DNA of 64,000 bases from Fagopyrum homotropicum. Its lineage: Eukaryota > Streptophyta > Magnoliopsida > Caryophyllales > Polygonaceae. The DNA is taken from the NCBI GenBank assembly GCA_033239125.1, contig BSWB01000001.1, positions 57,517,416-57,581,415 on the forward strand. Reading direction: 5' to 3'. The stretch's first letter is position 1; every line of letters begins with the position of its first letter. A program made the position numbers and the translations under genes. Shown here piece by piece: positions 23,877 through 37,300 of the stretch. A model generated the notes under the pieces. That model worked only from the letters and a program-made list of their open reading frames with translations. It ran no database searches and had not been told where the DNA came from.

Positions 23877-25043
23877 GGTCTTTCAAAAGCTTTAGAACTC
23901 AAGTTAGGATGAAATATGCATGCAATCTAAAAAAAAAACATCTTTTAGGTAAATGTGCTTCTAGTCAATAGATCATTCTCAAACTTTGCTTCATTCATTC
24001 ATGAGACACTCATATACATAACTAAAGAATAAAGAGGGAAGAAACATCATGAATTGATCAAACTTCTTTGTAAGCATCATAACCTTCAAACATTATCAAA
24101 ATCAATCATCAGAAACTTCAATTTAGATCACCAAGTCATATAACACTCTCTTGATCTTAAGGACTTTCAAATAAGGTCTAGAATGCGGAAAGGAAGGGGA
24201 AACTATAAGGAATGTGGTGCATGAATCCGGGAAAGTGGACAACTAACTCTTTTCTTTTTTCTCTTGCGGTTTTGCAACACTTTCAACTTAGAGCTTTGCT
24301 CTCTTCTTTTCACATTATTTTTCGACTTTACTTTTGGAGTTATGGACAGAGGTGCACAAAAACCGAAGCCTAGGAGATTGGCGGTTCTCAATTTTGCGAG
24401 ATGCCTCAAACCCTTGATGCAAATACCATAACCCGTTAGGAATATCGCTCAATCCGACTTTGGCAAGACACAAACACCCGGCTATGTGAATGGTGCCGAG
24501 TTACTCATCATCATGATTGACTTCCCCAAACCTACAACTTTTTTCTATTCTTTGAACAAGAAGTATAAGAACTTATCATGTGATTTCAACCTTGATTTCT
24601 CAATATGATTTAGATAAAACTCTTCACATTATGAAACTTGCAAGAGAGGAATAATCAACACAGTCAATTTCTTTTCAATTCATTATTTGTTTAGGCGTTC
24701 AATTGTCATCAAAAACTCAATTTACAAGTAGTGATTATCATAGAAATCATCTCAATTCTTAGAAGCACAAAATTTTCAAAATTTTTCAATTTTTATGGGT
24801 TTTTCAAAATCTTTTTCATGCAATGCGATAATGAAACGTGTGACAATGGAATGAAACATGCTAAGTGTTCTCAATCAAAGCAAGCAAAAGTGAGTAGAGT
24901 TATTACAAACGATAGTCACACCCCACCCCATACTTGAGACAAACATTGTCCCTAATGTTCAAAAAGAAATAAAGAAAAGAAAGAAAGAAAATGAACTCAC
25001 AAGACGGCGGTGGAGCGGCTAATGCTACGGTCATCCATGGTCA
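23877..25043 (-). other. E4 3' non-coding region
   Basis: No gene. Contains the conserved segment shared with E2, E3 and E8 at about 24330-24530. Near the ORF3 end is the first hairpin-plus-purine module at 24921-24959: minus strand AACATT-AGGGAC-AATGTT, then AAGTATGGGGTGGGG. The rest is A/T-rich. Confidence 0.72.
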
Positions 25044-25791
25044 TCACTGAGGAGCTGGCGGTGGTGGAAACGGGAAGAAGCTGGAGTCATAGTTCCGCCC
25101 AAAATGCTGGCGGTAGATGTCTCTCATCAAGCCTACCATGCAGCATATAGTACAGCAGAAACAACTCATCAGTCTTGATCTTCTGAGGAGTCTCAGTCCT
25201 AGGGAAGAGACACTTAGAAAGTACTCGGTGGGCTATCTTCAAGGCTAAGTGATAGATCAACTTAGCCTTGGTATCAGCAGGTTGCTAGCGGTCCTCGCTA
25301 GCATATACCATGGCAATGTCCTCCCAAAAATCCTTGGCGTACACGCCACTAGGAAAACGACCATTGAAGGTCTCATGAAACCCAAAGAAGGTTCCAAACT
25401 CTCAGATCGAAAACTCATAGTTCCTCTCCATCAGTCGAAAAGAAATTTTCCTATCCACGTGACTATGCTCAAAAGAGATCACAAACTCTCTAGTGATCTC
25501 CTCATACGCATCTTCCCGAATGGCGGAAAAGATGATCAAGCCTACCCTATCTAACAACCAAGTAAGGTCGCCTACCATATTCAGTGGCTCTAACTCCTCA
25601 AGCAGCAAATATCGTGGTCTTATGACCGGTCTCTTCTCGATCCTCTCTAAGGCATCGAGGTAATCCTCATGAATCTTAGGAATTCTAGGGGGTGGTGGTG
25701 ATGGTGGCTCACTAGGAGGTACTTGGGAGGAGGAGGAAGCATTACCTTTCCTTTTCTTATTCCTATTAGAAATTCTCCTAACCAAATCCAT
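25044..25791 (-). pseudogene. E4 third ORF (Athila ORF3) with central deletion
   Basis: ATG 25791 opens MDLVRRISNRNKKRKG. The N-terminal core (RPVIRPRYLLLEELEPL, DLTWLLDRVGL, DAYEEITREFV, FRLMERNYEF) reads to a TGA at 25402-25404. Further on lie a second stop at a conserved Trp (near 25290) and the SKCLFPRTETPQKIK segment. At about 25135 the sequence jumps to the C-terminal end (DIYRQHFGR, FFPFPPPPAPQ, stop at 25044). The acidic and repeat regions seen in E2 are missing. This is a deletion inside the gene, not a shorter family type. Confidence 0.85.
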
Positions 25792-26619
25792 ATTATGTCC
25801 AAAATCACGGCCTGTTCTTCAGTTTCCACGGCCGTGGAATGCCCAATGACCGTGGTTCGGCTCGTAATTTCTCAAAATCCACTCAATCAACACCAAAATC
25901 AACAGATAGAAGCCTTAGACTACTTCCAATCCAGTTCTAATCAGTTCTCCTAAAAATTCTTGCAAAAACTGAATCAAATCGACAAAGTGAGAGAAGAGAA
26001 GAAAAACCTAGGTTTTGGATTTTTAAAATCCAAATTCCGTCTTCTCCGGTGATTTTCCACTCGAATTGTTGCTTGGATCTTGTAGGTGGTTGAATTTGCT
26101 TCACTTTTGGTCAAAGAATCGTTCGAAACGATTAACGAACGGAGATTTGAGAGAGGGGGATCAAATCGGCGATTTTAGGCGTGGAATTGGGTATTTTTGG
26201 TATTCTTTGTGAAGATACGTGGTTTATATAGTAACCGTAAAATTTTTGGAAAATTATGGTCACTCGGGGGTTTCCACGGCCGTGGAAATGTACGGAACCG
26301 TGGTTTTGGTGATTTTTCTTAGGCTTTTGCAAATTACGGTCACTGTAGCTGTCACGGCCGTGATTTTGGCCGTGGAACTCTCTGTAATGTGCCAAAGTCC
26401 AAGTTTCGTCAATTTCTTCTAACTTTTCCTTCTCCCTTGGCTTTTCCATTGATCCTACATCCAAAAACACGAACATACCAGAAGGTATCGAATGCAAAAC
26501 AAAACAAAATGTCTAAACTACTCTAATCTATGAATCAAAAACAAAAACGTAAGTGCAATACCTTGGGTTGCCTCCCAAGAAGCGCTTGTTTAAGGTCCGT
26601 AGCTAGACCGTACTTACAC
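25792..26619 (-). other. E4 pol-ORF3 spacer
   Basis: No gene. Exact CCACGGCCGTGG at 25826-25837 and 26274-26285, with half motifs (ACCGTGGTTTTGG, GGCCGTGGAACTC) around 26300-26375. The post-pol hairpin module is at 26562-26609 (minus strand GGTC-loop-GACC, AAGCGCTT, CTTGGG-AGGCAA-CCCAAG). Confidence 0.75.
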
Positions 26620-29600
26620 CTATTCAAGTGCGGTAGGTGCGAACTCTTCAGCTTGGAGTTCTGGTGAGTATTTCTTGAGTCGTTGACTGTTCACCTTAAA
26701 GCTTCCGCCCTTTTCACCCCATACTTCAACTGCACCATGGGGAAAACACGTTTGATTAGATAAGGTCCAGTCCAACGAGATTTAAGCTTACATGGAAAGA
26801 GACGAAGTCTTGAATTGAAGAGGAGAACTAGATCTCCTTCTTTGAGGTCTTTTGGAATGATATGCTTATCATGCCAACGCTTCGCTCTTTCTTTATAAAT
26901 CTTGGCGTTTTCGTAGGCGTTCAAGCGAAGTTCTTCAAGCTCGTTAAGGTCCAAGAGACGCTTTTCTCCCGCCTCCTTCATGCTAAAGTTCAACCACTTT
27001 ATTGCCCAATATGCCTTATGCTCCAATTCTACCGGCAAGTGACAAGACTTCCCATACACAAGGTTGTATGGCGTCGTACCTATGGGAGTCTTATACGCAG
27101 TCCAATATGCCCATAATGCGTCATCTAGCTTCAAAGACCAATCCTCCCTTGTCCTTGAAACCGTCTTCTCTAGGATTCCTTTAATCTCCCGGTTCGAGAT
27201 CTCCACTTGTCCACTAGTTTGTGGATGATAAGGGGTGGCGATCTTGTGAGTCACCCCATACTTAGCTAATAGAGCTTCGAATCGTCGGGCAATGAAGTGA
27301 GAGCCTCCATCACTAATGATAGTCCGTGGTGTCCCAAATCGTGGGAAAATGGTCTTGTTAAAGAACTTAACCACAACCATGGCATCATTAGTAGGAGAGG
27401 CAATTGCTTCAACCCATCTTGAAACATAATCTACGGCTAAAAGTATGTATTGGTTTCCACAAGATGATGGGAAAGCTCCCATGAAGTCTACTCCCCAAAC
27501 GTCAAAGATCTCCACCTCTTGAATGTTGTTAAGAGGCATCTCGTTTCTCCTAGATATGTTCCCTGTTCTTTGACAAGCATCGCAGCAAGAAACAAAGGTT
27601 TGCACATCTTTAAATAAAGTAGGCCAAAAGAATCCAGATTGCAATACCTTAGCGCTAGTCTTGTTCGAACTAGCGTGTCCTCCACAAGGTAATGAATGAC
27701 AATGACGGATGACACTTTGCATCTCATCTTCCGGCACACATCGTCGAATGATGCCGTCAGGACCTCTCTTAAAGAGGAGAGGTTCATTCCAAATGTATTC
27801 CCGAACATCCTTAAAGAACTTCTTTCTTTGTGCATAGGATAATCCGGGTGGTAATTCCTGGCAAACCAAATAGTTAACAAAATTAGCAAACCATGGTTCA
27901 TTACCTTTGGTGATCACGTCGATGCACGCCTCTATGATATGTAAATGCTCGTCCGGAAAGGAGTCATCTATAGGTAGATTGTCGTCCTCAAGATGTGGTA
28001 GACGACTCAAATGATCCGCAACAGAATTTTCCGAACCTTTCTTGTCACGGATCTCTAGATCGAATTCTTGTAGGAGAAGAATCCATCTAATTAGCCTTGC
28101 CTTCGCATCCTTCTTTGCAAGCAAATACCGGATCGCAGCATGATCCGTGTACACAATCACCTTTGCACCTACAAGATAAGAGCGAAACTTAATATACAAT
28201 TGCTAAAAATTCTTTCTCGGTAGTGGCATAGTTGAGTTGCGCTTCGTCTAGCATCTTGCTAGCGTAGTAGATAGCGTGGGTTCGTCCTTCCTTTCTCTGC
28301 CCAAGTACAACCCCTATAGCTACGTCACTTGCGTCACACATAACCTCGAATGGAAGGTTCCAATTCGGAGGTTGAATAATCGGGGCTGAGATTAGAGCTT
28401 CCCGAATCTTATTAAACGCATCTAAGCATTCCTGCGAAAAATCAAAAACTGCATCCTTCATCAATAGATTAGTAAACGGTTCTGATATCTTAGAGAAATC
28501 CTTTATAAAATGTCTATAAAATCCAGCATGTCCTAGAAAACTTCTTATCCCTTTCACCGAAGTTGGGGGAGGAAGCTTTTCTATAGTCTCTATCTTAGCC
28601 TTATCCACATCAATCCCTCTACTAGAGACTAAGTGTCCTAATACAATGCCTTCTTTCACCATAAATTGACACTTCTCCCAATTAAGAACTAGGTTAGTGT
28701 CTTCACACCTTTGTAGCACAAGAGCAAGGTTAGAAAGACAATTATCGAAAGAGGAACCATAAACAAAAAAATCATCCATAAAAACCTCCATGATCTCCTC
28801 TATATACTCCGAGAAGATAGTCATCATGCACCTTTGAAAGGTGGTTGGGGCGTTGCAAAGCCCAAACGGCATTCTCCTATAAGCAAACGTACCCCACGGG
28901 CACGTGAATGTGGTCTTCTCTTGATCGTCCGAATGTATCGGGATCTGAAAGAAACCACTCTAACCGTCAAGATAGCAAAAGTGTGAGTGTTGTGATAACC
29001 TCTCAAGCATTTGGTCGATGAAGGGTAGTGGGAAGTGATCCTTCCTCGTTGCGTTGTTTAGCTTGCGGTAGTCTATGCACATCCTCCATCCTGTAACGGT
29101 TCGCGTAGGAATGAGCTCATTGTTCTTGTTGGTAATGACCGTCATTCCTCCCTTCTTTGGAACCACCTGTACGGGACTCACCCATTTGCTATCGGAGATA
29201 GGATAGATGATACCTGCATCAAGTAGTTTAAGAATTTCTTTCTTGACAAACTCCTTCATGGTCGGATTTAACCGCCTTTGAGGTTGTCGCGAAGTTCTAA
29301 AGTCTTCCTCCATTTGGATCTTATGCATGCATAGTGAAGGTTTGATTCCCACTAGATCCTCTATAGTATACCCTAAGGCTTTGCTATGTTTCTTATGAAC
29401 AACCATAAGCTTACTATGTTCATCTATACTCAAATCGGAACTAACAATTACCAGAAAGGTAGAATTAGGGCCTAGAAATGCGTACCTTAGATGTGCGGGA
29501 AGTGGCTTCAATTCCATCACTATAGGACTCTCTAATGGCTCTTGAGGAGTGCCCAATGTTTCCTTAGAAATATCTAAGGATGTAGAAGTTGTTGGAGAAG

Positions 29601-32531
29601 AATCAAAAGAAGTGGCGGAGAAAACACAATTTCCTTCAGATTCACCCAAAATTACGGCTCCCCTGTTTCCTCCACGGCCGTGGTTTTGGGCGTGGAAATC
29701 AATTACGGTGCCTCTGTTTGTTCCACGGCCGTGGTTTTGGCCGTGTAACTTACTAGAGTCCTCTGAATAGCTGATTACGGTCATGTTGGTGGATTCCACG
29801 GCCGTGGAATAGCACGACTGGCCGTGATTTCTTACGTTTTCTGACCCATCGTAGAGTTTCTCAAATTCTTCTCCATACACTTCTTTTTGCTTCTCTAAAG
29901 CTTCAATTTCCTCATTGCATTCCTCTTCTTCCCCTATATCCATAATGCTCATAGAGATCACCTTTTGCAAGGGCTCTTTGAAGAGAATCAAACTTACCTC
30001 CTCTCTAGATAGCTCTTCGTCATGGATGTTGAATATATCTTCGTCAAAAGCTGGTTCCTTCACCAAAGTGGAGAGAACGAACTCTAACTTTTCTTCTCCT
30101 ATGTCGAAGGAGAGTCTAGCATTCTTGCAATCAACTATACAACCAGATGTTGCAAGAAACGGTCTTCCGAGTATGATCGGGACCGGACTATCTGCAGGAA
30201 TGTCAAGCACAACAAAATCTATAGGAACATAGAACTTATCAAGCTTGACCGGACGTCTTCAACTATGCCGACGGGACGAGTTATGGATCGATCCACCATG
30301 TATAACGTCATCTTCACCGGTTTAGGTTCGCCTAAACCGATCATCCTGCATAAGGCAAGCGGAATGATGATCACGCTTGCTCCTAAATCACATAATGCAT
30401 CATATGTGATATCTCCCACTCCTATGGGAATACAAAACGACCCCGGATCCTTCAGCTTTGGGGGCATCTTTTCCTTCATTGTCTTGATGAGATCCGACGA
30501 ATCAGAACTCATCTTGACCTCTCCAAAATCCTCTAATTTCCTCTTGTTAGAGAACATCTCCTTTAAGAACTTCCCATAAGCTGGCATACCTACAATTGCA
30601 TCAATGAAAGGTATATTAATATGCAGTTTGCTCATGAGTTCAATAAACTTACCGAATTACTTGTCTAGACGCGCTCTTGCTCTAGATTGTGAGAATAGTA
30701 GGGGAGGTTTGAAAGCTGGAGGAGGAACGTAGATGTCTTCCTTCTCCTTCCCCTTCTCTTTCTCCTTCTCGACGGGAACTTCCACAAACTTAGGTTGCGG
30801 GTCGGTGGTTGTTGCTTTGCTCCTAGTTGTGATAGCCGTCACCCTTCCTTTTGGGTTATCCTCCGTCTTTCCTGGAAGTTTTCCTTGATTCCTAGGAACT
30901 TCCTCAGCATTGTTAAACATTTGATTTTCTAAAACCTTTTGGGCTTTATCAACCTTAGTAATGTGATCATCGACCTTAATGATGTGACTCTCCAATCCTT
31001 GAAGCTTTCCCAAAATTGTTTCCAACATGGGATCGGGCTTCTCTTTCCCCGAAGTGCTTCCACTATCAGATGCTTGTTCCTAACTTTTCAAAGGAATGGA
31101 AGAAGAAGAAGGTGGAGTTAGTGAATTTCCTGAATTGGGATAAGAATTACCGGAATTGTGTTGTTGGTTGGAACGCCAATTGTTGTTGTTTGAACCCCTA
31201 TTGTTGTTCCAATTGTTATTCCGGTTGTTGTTGTTGTTCCAATTGTTCCGGTTGTTGTGGCTTGTATTCTCATTCCCATTGTGGTTATTTTTGTTTCCCA
31301 AATAACCCACATCTTGCCCCTTTTGCTTTGAAAAGTTGGTTTTAATGGCTTCCTTCAATTCTTTAATCTCGGTATTGAGAGATAAGATTTGAGTTTGAGC
31401 AGCTTGTGATAGCTTTGCTCCTTGCTCCACATGATTTGCTTCTACTTTCCGGTGAGAATACTTTTCAATGACTCGGTCTTGCTTCTCAATGAAGTCCCAA
31501 GTGTCATCTTCCCTCATGTCCATGAATGTACCACATGAAAGGGATTGGAGCTTGAATTGTGTTTCCACATCCAGCCTCTTATAGTATATCTCCAATAGCT
31601 CCAACTTGGAAATGCCATGGTGTGGGCAATCCAATAGTAAATCCTGAAATCTTTCCCAAGATTGAAACAAACATTCGTTAGATCTCATAGAAAATGCATT
31701 AATCTTACCTCTCAGCTCCGCCGTTTTAGATGGCGGAAAGAATTTGGTGAGGAACTCCGAAGAAAGATCCTCCCATGTGTTGAGTCTTCCATTTGGAAGA
31801 GCTTGATACCAAGATAAAGCTTTCCCTTTCAAGGAGAAGAAGAAGGGCTTGATCTTGTAGTTGTTGGTGGTTGCGTTCTTTGGCTTCATTGTCTCCATTA
31901 AGATCTTAAAATTCTGTAAATGTTGATGTGGAGATTCGCTACTCGTTCCTCCAAACTGGCTTTGGCGAACGATGGTAATAACTTGTTGGTTGAAGCTAAA
32001 CCCTTGCATATCATCAGCATCAAAGTTTACACCTAGACGACGTGGTTGCTGAATTGGATCCATCCTTTGGCCAAGAGTTCTTGGCTCTTCTTCCACACGA
32101 GCAGCTCGCGCGCCCCCAACCGGGACACGATAGTTGGCAGCCGGTCTTTGTCTTGGATTAAATTGATTCATGTTGACCGTCGGGTTAAGGTCTTCAAGAG
32201 ATGGCATGGAGGAGTCGCTATCCTCATCGGATGAGTTGGCTCTAACCGACCTTGTTAGTTTCCTCCTCTCCTTCTTCTTGAGGTCGCTTAATTCCAGCCT
32301 CATTTGAAACATCATATCCGATAATTCATCAATTTTCAATTGACGACGGTCCGATTCTTCCTTGCGAGTCATCTCGCTCCATCTAAGTTGAGCTTCGGAT
32401 TCCGCTAACTCTGTTTGATAATCCCGCTCCTTTTCTTCAGCCATCTTTCTTTCTTTGAGTTTCTTCCTCAAAGTCTTCTCAAGTTCGTGATCAAGAGGTA
32501 AGAGGTCCTTGTTGTTCCTAGACCTGCGCAT
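26620..32531 (-). pseudogene. gag-pol: E4 gag-pol, disabled
   Basis: ATG 32531 opens MRRSRNNKDLLPLD. Domains follow in order: coiled-coil N-terminus, capsid core (about 32000-31450), Asn-rich linker (31300-31150), protease with DLGAS (near 30395), motif-bearing linker (29640-29830), RT with FMDDFFVYG (near 28770), RNase H, and integrase with HHCC and DDE residues. Lesions seen: TAG 31080-31082, TAA 30657-30659, a one-base loss near 30250 in the protease end, TAG 28960-28962 in RT, a deletion of about ten bases near 28190 in RNase H, and a one-base loss in a C run near 26740. The frame beyond ends at 26620. The protein-level decay contrasts with the similar LTRs. Confidence 0.92.
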
Positions 32532-32632
32532 ATACCTAAAGTAACCTGCAAATATCACTCAAAAGAGATATCAAATAACAAGAGCAAGCTCCCAAGCTTG
32601 ACAACCGGTAACCAAATTCGTCCAAGACCAAA

Positions 32633-32650
32633 TCCCCGGCAACGGCGCCA
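32633..32650 (-). other. E4 primer-binding site (tRNA-Asp)
   Basis: Perfect complement of the tRNA-Asp 3' end on the minus strand, six bases inside the 5' LTR. Confidence 0.94.
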
Positions 32651-32656
32651 AAAACT

Positions 32657-34346
32657 TGTTCGCCACTTAGCGTGCGTGCAAATAAGTCTTAAATTTATAA
32701 AACTAGAATCAAGCAAGCGAACCCGCAGTGTACGGATCGGCGTAGTAAAGCAAGAATTCCAGAGTATCGAACACAGGGATTTGGGGGGAACAAATTCAGT
32801 TTATAAATTGTCAAGCAAGTAAATGTATGAGCTTTGCAAATATGTCGGGAAAACAACAACCCTAAAGATTCAGGTATCTAACTGTGGCAATCGTTTCAAG
32901 ATATTCTAAAGAACTAAGGACAGAGTTAAGAGTTGCAAAGGTATGCTAAGGTAAAGCAATGTACGGTGAAGTTCCAAGGCTTTATATGACTTATCTAAAG
33001 ACACTCTCTATAAAGGTTGTTGAGGCTTCAGTATAGAAAAGATCTAAAGACAAGAATTAATCTCAAATACCCAAACTTGTAACCCAAGGATCAAGACTAA
33101 CTAAACCGATTAAGGTTGTGACACTCGAAATCGAAGTAGAGGTTGTTGAGGCTTCACTACTACCTAGAAAAGGGCAAGCCAAGACTAGATTAAAGATAAT
33201 CTTTAACCTTGGATCAAAGTAAAAGCAAAGTTCGTAAACTGGTACAAATTACGGGCAGATCTTGAGTTCCACGGCCGTGGAACCTCAAGAACAGACCGTG
33301 GTTTTGGTTCGTCGATGAATCTCTCTAACTCTCAGGGTCCAATCTGTTTTCGATCGATCTATCATCATCTAAGCCACAACTATCAACCCTTCACCTTAGA
33401 ATTGCTAAAGAGTTTTAGCCAATAACAGTCATTATAATATCAAATTCAAGATTAAGAAGAATGAATGATGAAAACCTTCGAAAACCTTCAATAAATCTCA
33501 AATCAATCTCAAATCCACAAACAAGATTAATAAATGTATATCAGATTCGGAATAAACACAAACCAAAAACTATCCTTGATAAAAACGAAGAACGGGATGT
33601 CAATCCGTCTTCTAATCAAACCTAGGAATAAAAGGCGCAACTTCCGCCACACACAACTTCCAAACCTTCAAGCCTTCGTAAATCTCCGTTGCAAAATGCA
33701 ACTTCTCCACACGTCCAATGAAACCCTAGGCACGTGTAAGCGAGCGTAAGCGAAGGTGCCGAATTCTCCCTCCTTCAGCCCTTTTATAAGGAAGGATAAA
33801 ATAACCGTCCGCCCCATATACGTAAATGATATGTCAATATTTTATTCGTCAAAAGATTGCCTAAATCACGGTTTCATGGAGTTCCACGGCCGTGGTTTAG
33901 AGCGTGGAAGTGTATTACGGTTCTTCACAATTTCCACGACCGTACTTTATACCGTGTAACTCTCTGGAATGCTCCACGTTCATGTTGCCAAGATCCACGG
34001 CCGTGGTTTTGGGCGTGGACTTCTCTACGACCGTATTTTAGAGCGTGGAAGTGTAAATTGCTTGTAGTTTCCTTTGTGTCGTGCCATTCCTCATCCTAGC
34101 ATCTCCCTTGGCTTATTTGATGTGTCCTCAATCCCTGGATATGCTCAAATCTTCTCCTTTCTCTCCCAATTGGTTCGGTTTTAGCTCTTATTCACCTATA
34201 ATCAACACGAAGCTTATGTAGACCTCTATATCGACAATGTAGACAAACTAGCTAACAATTGCTTCAATGCCTCATCAATGAACACTACATTGGATGAAAA
34301 ACAACGAGAAAAAGTGCCTAAAATATCACAATATTTCATGCTAACA
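32657..34346 (-). repeat. E4 5' LTR
   Basis: 1690 bases. In transcription order: motif cluster 34040-33870 with exact copies at 33995 and 33884, TATA box 33788-33781, then in the presumed leader a near-palindrome centred on an exact motif (33260-33290). Several short GTTGTTGAGGCTTCA repeats occur around 33015-33160. Confidence 0.94.
33781..33788 (-). promoter_or_regulatory. E4 LTR TATA box
   Basis: TATAAAAG on the minus strand, 559 bases into the LTR, with the motif cluster 80-250 bases upstream. Confidence 0.62.
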
Positions 34347-34351
34347 GATAG
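34347..34351. repeat. E4 target-site duplication, right copy
   Basis: GATAG, identical to 22148-22152. E3 gag coding sequence resumes after it. Confidence 0.95.
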
Positions 34352-37300
34352 AACCGAGATGATGTTTGAGAAATTGCTTAGAAGGTTGAGTGGTCTTGAG
34401 AGTACGGTGATTCCATTTCTAAGGCTCAAAAGGTGTTGGAAGCAAAAGTGTTCCAAAAGGCGGGTGAAACTCATAGAGATCCGGGAAAGCTTCCCAGAAG
34501 AACTGAAGATAACCCAAGAGGCCAAGTGTTGGCCATCACTACAAGGAGTGGGCTGAGCATGAAGGATCCCATGCCTAAGGGAAATAATAAGGGAAAGCAA
34601 GTGGTGATAGAAGAAGAGCCATTGCAAGAAGATGGAGGAAAGAGCAAGGATGATGAGCCAACATATGTGGCACCACCTCCGTACAAGCCACAACTACCAT
34701 TCCCACAATCACGAGCAAGAGCTCGCTTGGACAAACACTTCGGTAAATTCCTTGAACTTATGTCTAAATTGCATATTAACATTCCGTTCATGGATGCTAT
34801 TCTAGGTATACCGGCATATGGCAAGTTCTTGAAGAAAATACTCTCCAACAGAAGGAAGTTGGAGGAGTATGGAGAAGTGAGGATGACAAAGAGGTCCTCG
34901 GAATTGATCCAAACCATGAAGGAGGAGATGCCTCCTAAGCCAAGAGATCCGGGATCTTTTTGTGTGCCAATTGGAGTGGGAGAAGTGAAGTATGAAGCCC
35001 TATGTGATCTTGGGGCAAGTGTAAGCATCATACCGCTTGCACTTTGCAACAAGGTTGGGCTAGGAGAGCCAAAGCCGGTCAAGATGACCCTTTACATGTC
35101 GGACCGTTCGATCACTCACCCGGTTGGAATCTTGGAGGACATACCGGTGCAACTCGGGAAGTTCTATGTGTCGATTGATTTTGTTGTCTTGGACATCCCG
35201 GCGGACTATCCGGTTCCTATCATTTTGGGAAGGCCGTTCTTAGCCACTTCCGGATGCTTGGTGGATTGTAAAAATGGAATTCTCTCCTTCAACATTGGAG
35301 AAGAGAATATTAAGTTCAAACTATCCATAATGATGAAGGGGACAACCCTTGGTGAAGATGTGTTCAACATTGTTGAGCAAGAGGAATCTAGAGAAGTTGT
35401 GAGCTCGATCTTGATCAAGGACCCCTTGGAGAAGGTTCTTAGCTTGAGTTTGATGGAGAAATGAGTTGAGGAGGCTTGCAATGAAGAAATCAAGGCTTTG
35501 GATGCATTGGAAAAGGAGACAAGAGCTGAATTTGAAGTACACGAAGGTATGCTGAATTGCTGTGTGAATCACGGCCTGGGGGGAAGAACCACGCCCGTGG
35601 AATGTCCCGTGGAACTCTCTAGAGTGCTCAAAAAGGCTATCTTTGCAAGTTCCACGTCTGTGCTTGTGCCAGAGCCCGTGATTTTGCCCGTGGTTTCTCC
35701 AGAAACTGCATTGGTTGTTGATCAAACTTCAAGGAGCTTTGGGGAGTCTTCAATGGCTTTGGATTCATCTCAACCAACATTGTATGGAGCGTCTCCAACT
35801 GATAAAGGTCCTCCTAAACTTGAACTTAAACCCCTCCCCTCTCATCTTAAGTATGCTTTTCTTGGTGAAGATTCTACGTATCCGGTGATTGTTAATGCAT
35901 GATTGAATGATGATGAGTTGAGTAGATTGTTGCATGAATTGAGATTGCATAGGAAGGCTATTGGCTATACAATTGATGATTTAGTTGGCATTAAACCTTC
36001 TTTGTGCATGCATAAGATCTTAATGGAAGACAACCATAAACCTTCAATTGAACCTAAAAGAAGACTAAACCCAACCATGAAAGAAGTAGTAAAGAAGGAG
36101 ATTCTTAAATTGCTAGATGCGGGAATCATTTTCCCGATTTCAGAGAGTAAGTGGGTTAGTCCCGTGCATGTGGTTCCTAAGAAGGGTGGGATGACCGTAG
36201 TGACTGATGAGAATAATGAACTAATTCCTACTAGAACGGTTACGGGATGGAGGATGTGTATAGACTATAGGAAACTAAATGTGGCCTCTAGGAAAGATCA
36301 CTTCCCTCTTCCCTTTATTGACCAAATGCTAGAGAGATTAGCTCAACATTCTCACTTTTGCTACTTAGATGGTTATAGTGGATTCTTCCAAATCCCTATC
36401 CACCCGGATGACCAAGAGAAAACTACATTAACATGTCCTTGGGGTACATTTGCATATAGGAGAATGCCATTTGGGTTGTGTAAAGCACCCGCCACCTTTC
36501 AAAGGTGTATGATGGCCATCTTTTTTGAGTATATTGAGAACATCATGGAAGTGTTTATGTATGATTTCTCTGTTTATGGATCTTCATTCGATGATTGTTT
36601 AGCTAACTTGTCTTTAGTGCTTAAGAGATATGAGGAGACAAATCTTGTCTTAAATTGGGAAAAATGCCACTTCATGGTAAGTGAAGGCATTGTGTTGGGA
36701 CACATGGTGTCCAACCGTGGCATTGAGGTTGATAGGGCTAAGATAGAGACGATAGAGAAGTTGCCACCACGTACCTCGGTGAAGGGGGTATGGAGTTTCC
36801 TAGGGCATGCCGGTTCTTACCGGAGATTCATTAAAGATTTCTCTAAGATTTCTAAGCCTCTTACTAACCTACTAATGAAAGATGTTGAGTTTGTTTTCTC
36901 CAAGTATTGCCTTGAGGTTTTTTGTAGGTTGAAGAATGCTTTGATATCCGCACCCATCATGCAACCTCCGGATTGGAGTTTACCGTTTGAGATCATGTGT
37001 GACGCGAGTGATGTAGCCGTTGGGGCTGTTTTTGGACAACGGAAGGATGGGCTTACACATGCCATCTATTATGCTAGCAAGACGCTAGATGATGCCCAAC
37101 TCAATTATGCTACCACCGAGAAGGAGTTGCAAGCGGTTGTGTATGATTTTGAGAGGTTCCACTCGTATCTTGTTGGGGCGAAGGTCATTGTGTATACGGA
37201 TCATGCTGCGATCCGTTATCTCCTTACAAAGAAGGATGCCAAACCTCCTTTGATTCGGTGGATCCTTCTTCTTCAAGAGTTTGACTTGGAAATCCGGGAT

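Larger units (their letters stand above)
22153..34346 (-). mobile_element. E4: complete-length Athila-like element inserted in E3 gag
   Basis: 12,194 bases, both LTRs present (22153-23838 and 32657-34346) and flanked by GATAG. The minus-strand order is LTR, primer site, gag-pol, motif-rich spacer, third ORF, 3' non-coding region, polypurine tract, LTR. It is opposite in orientation to its host E3, so their related pol genes form an inverted pair. The coding genes are broken in many places. The LTRs differ at only about 2 percent of positions by eye. Confidence 0.95.

Noticed and set aside
22153..34346. Regular spacing of palindromes as a CRISPR array
   Set aside because: Spacing is irregular, copies lie in LTRs and coding linkers, and the DNA is a plant retrotransposon nest.
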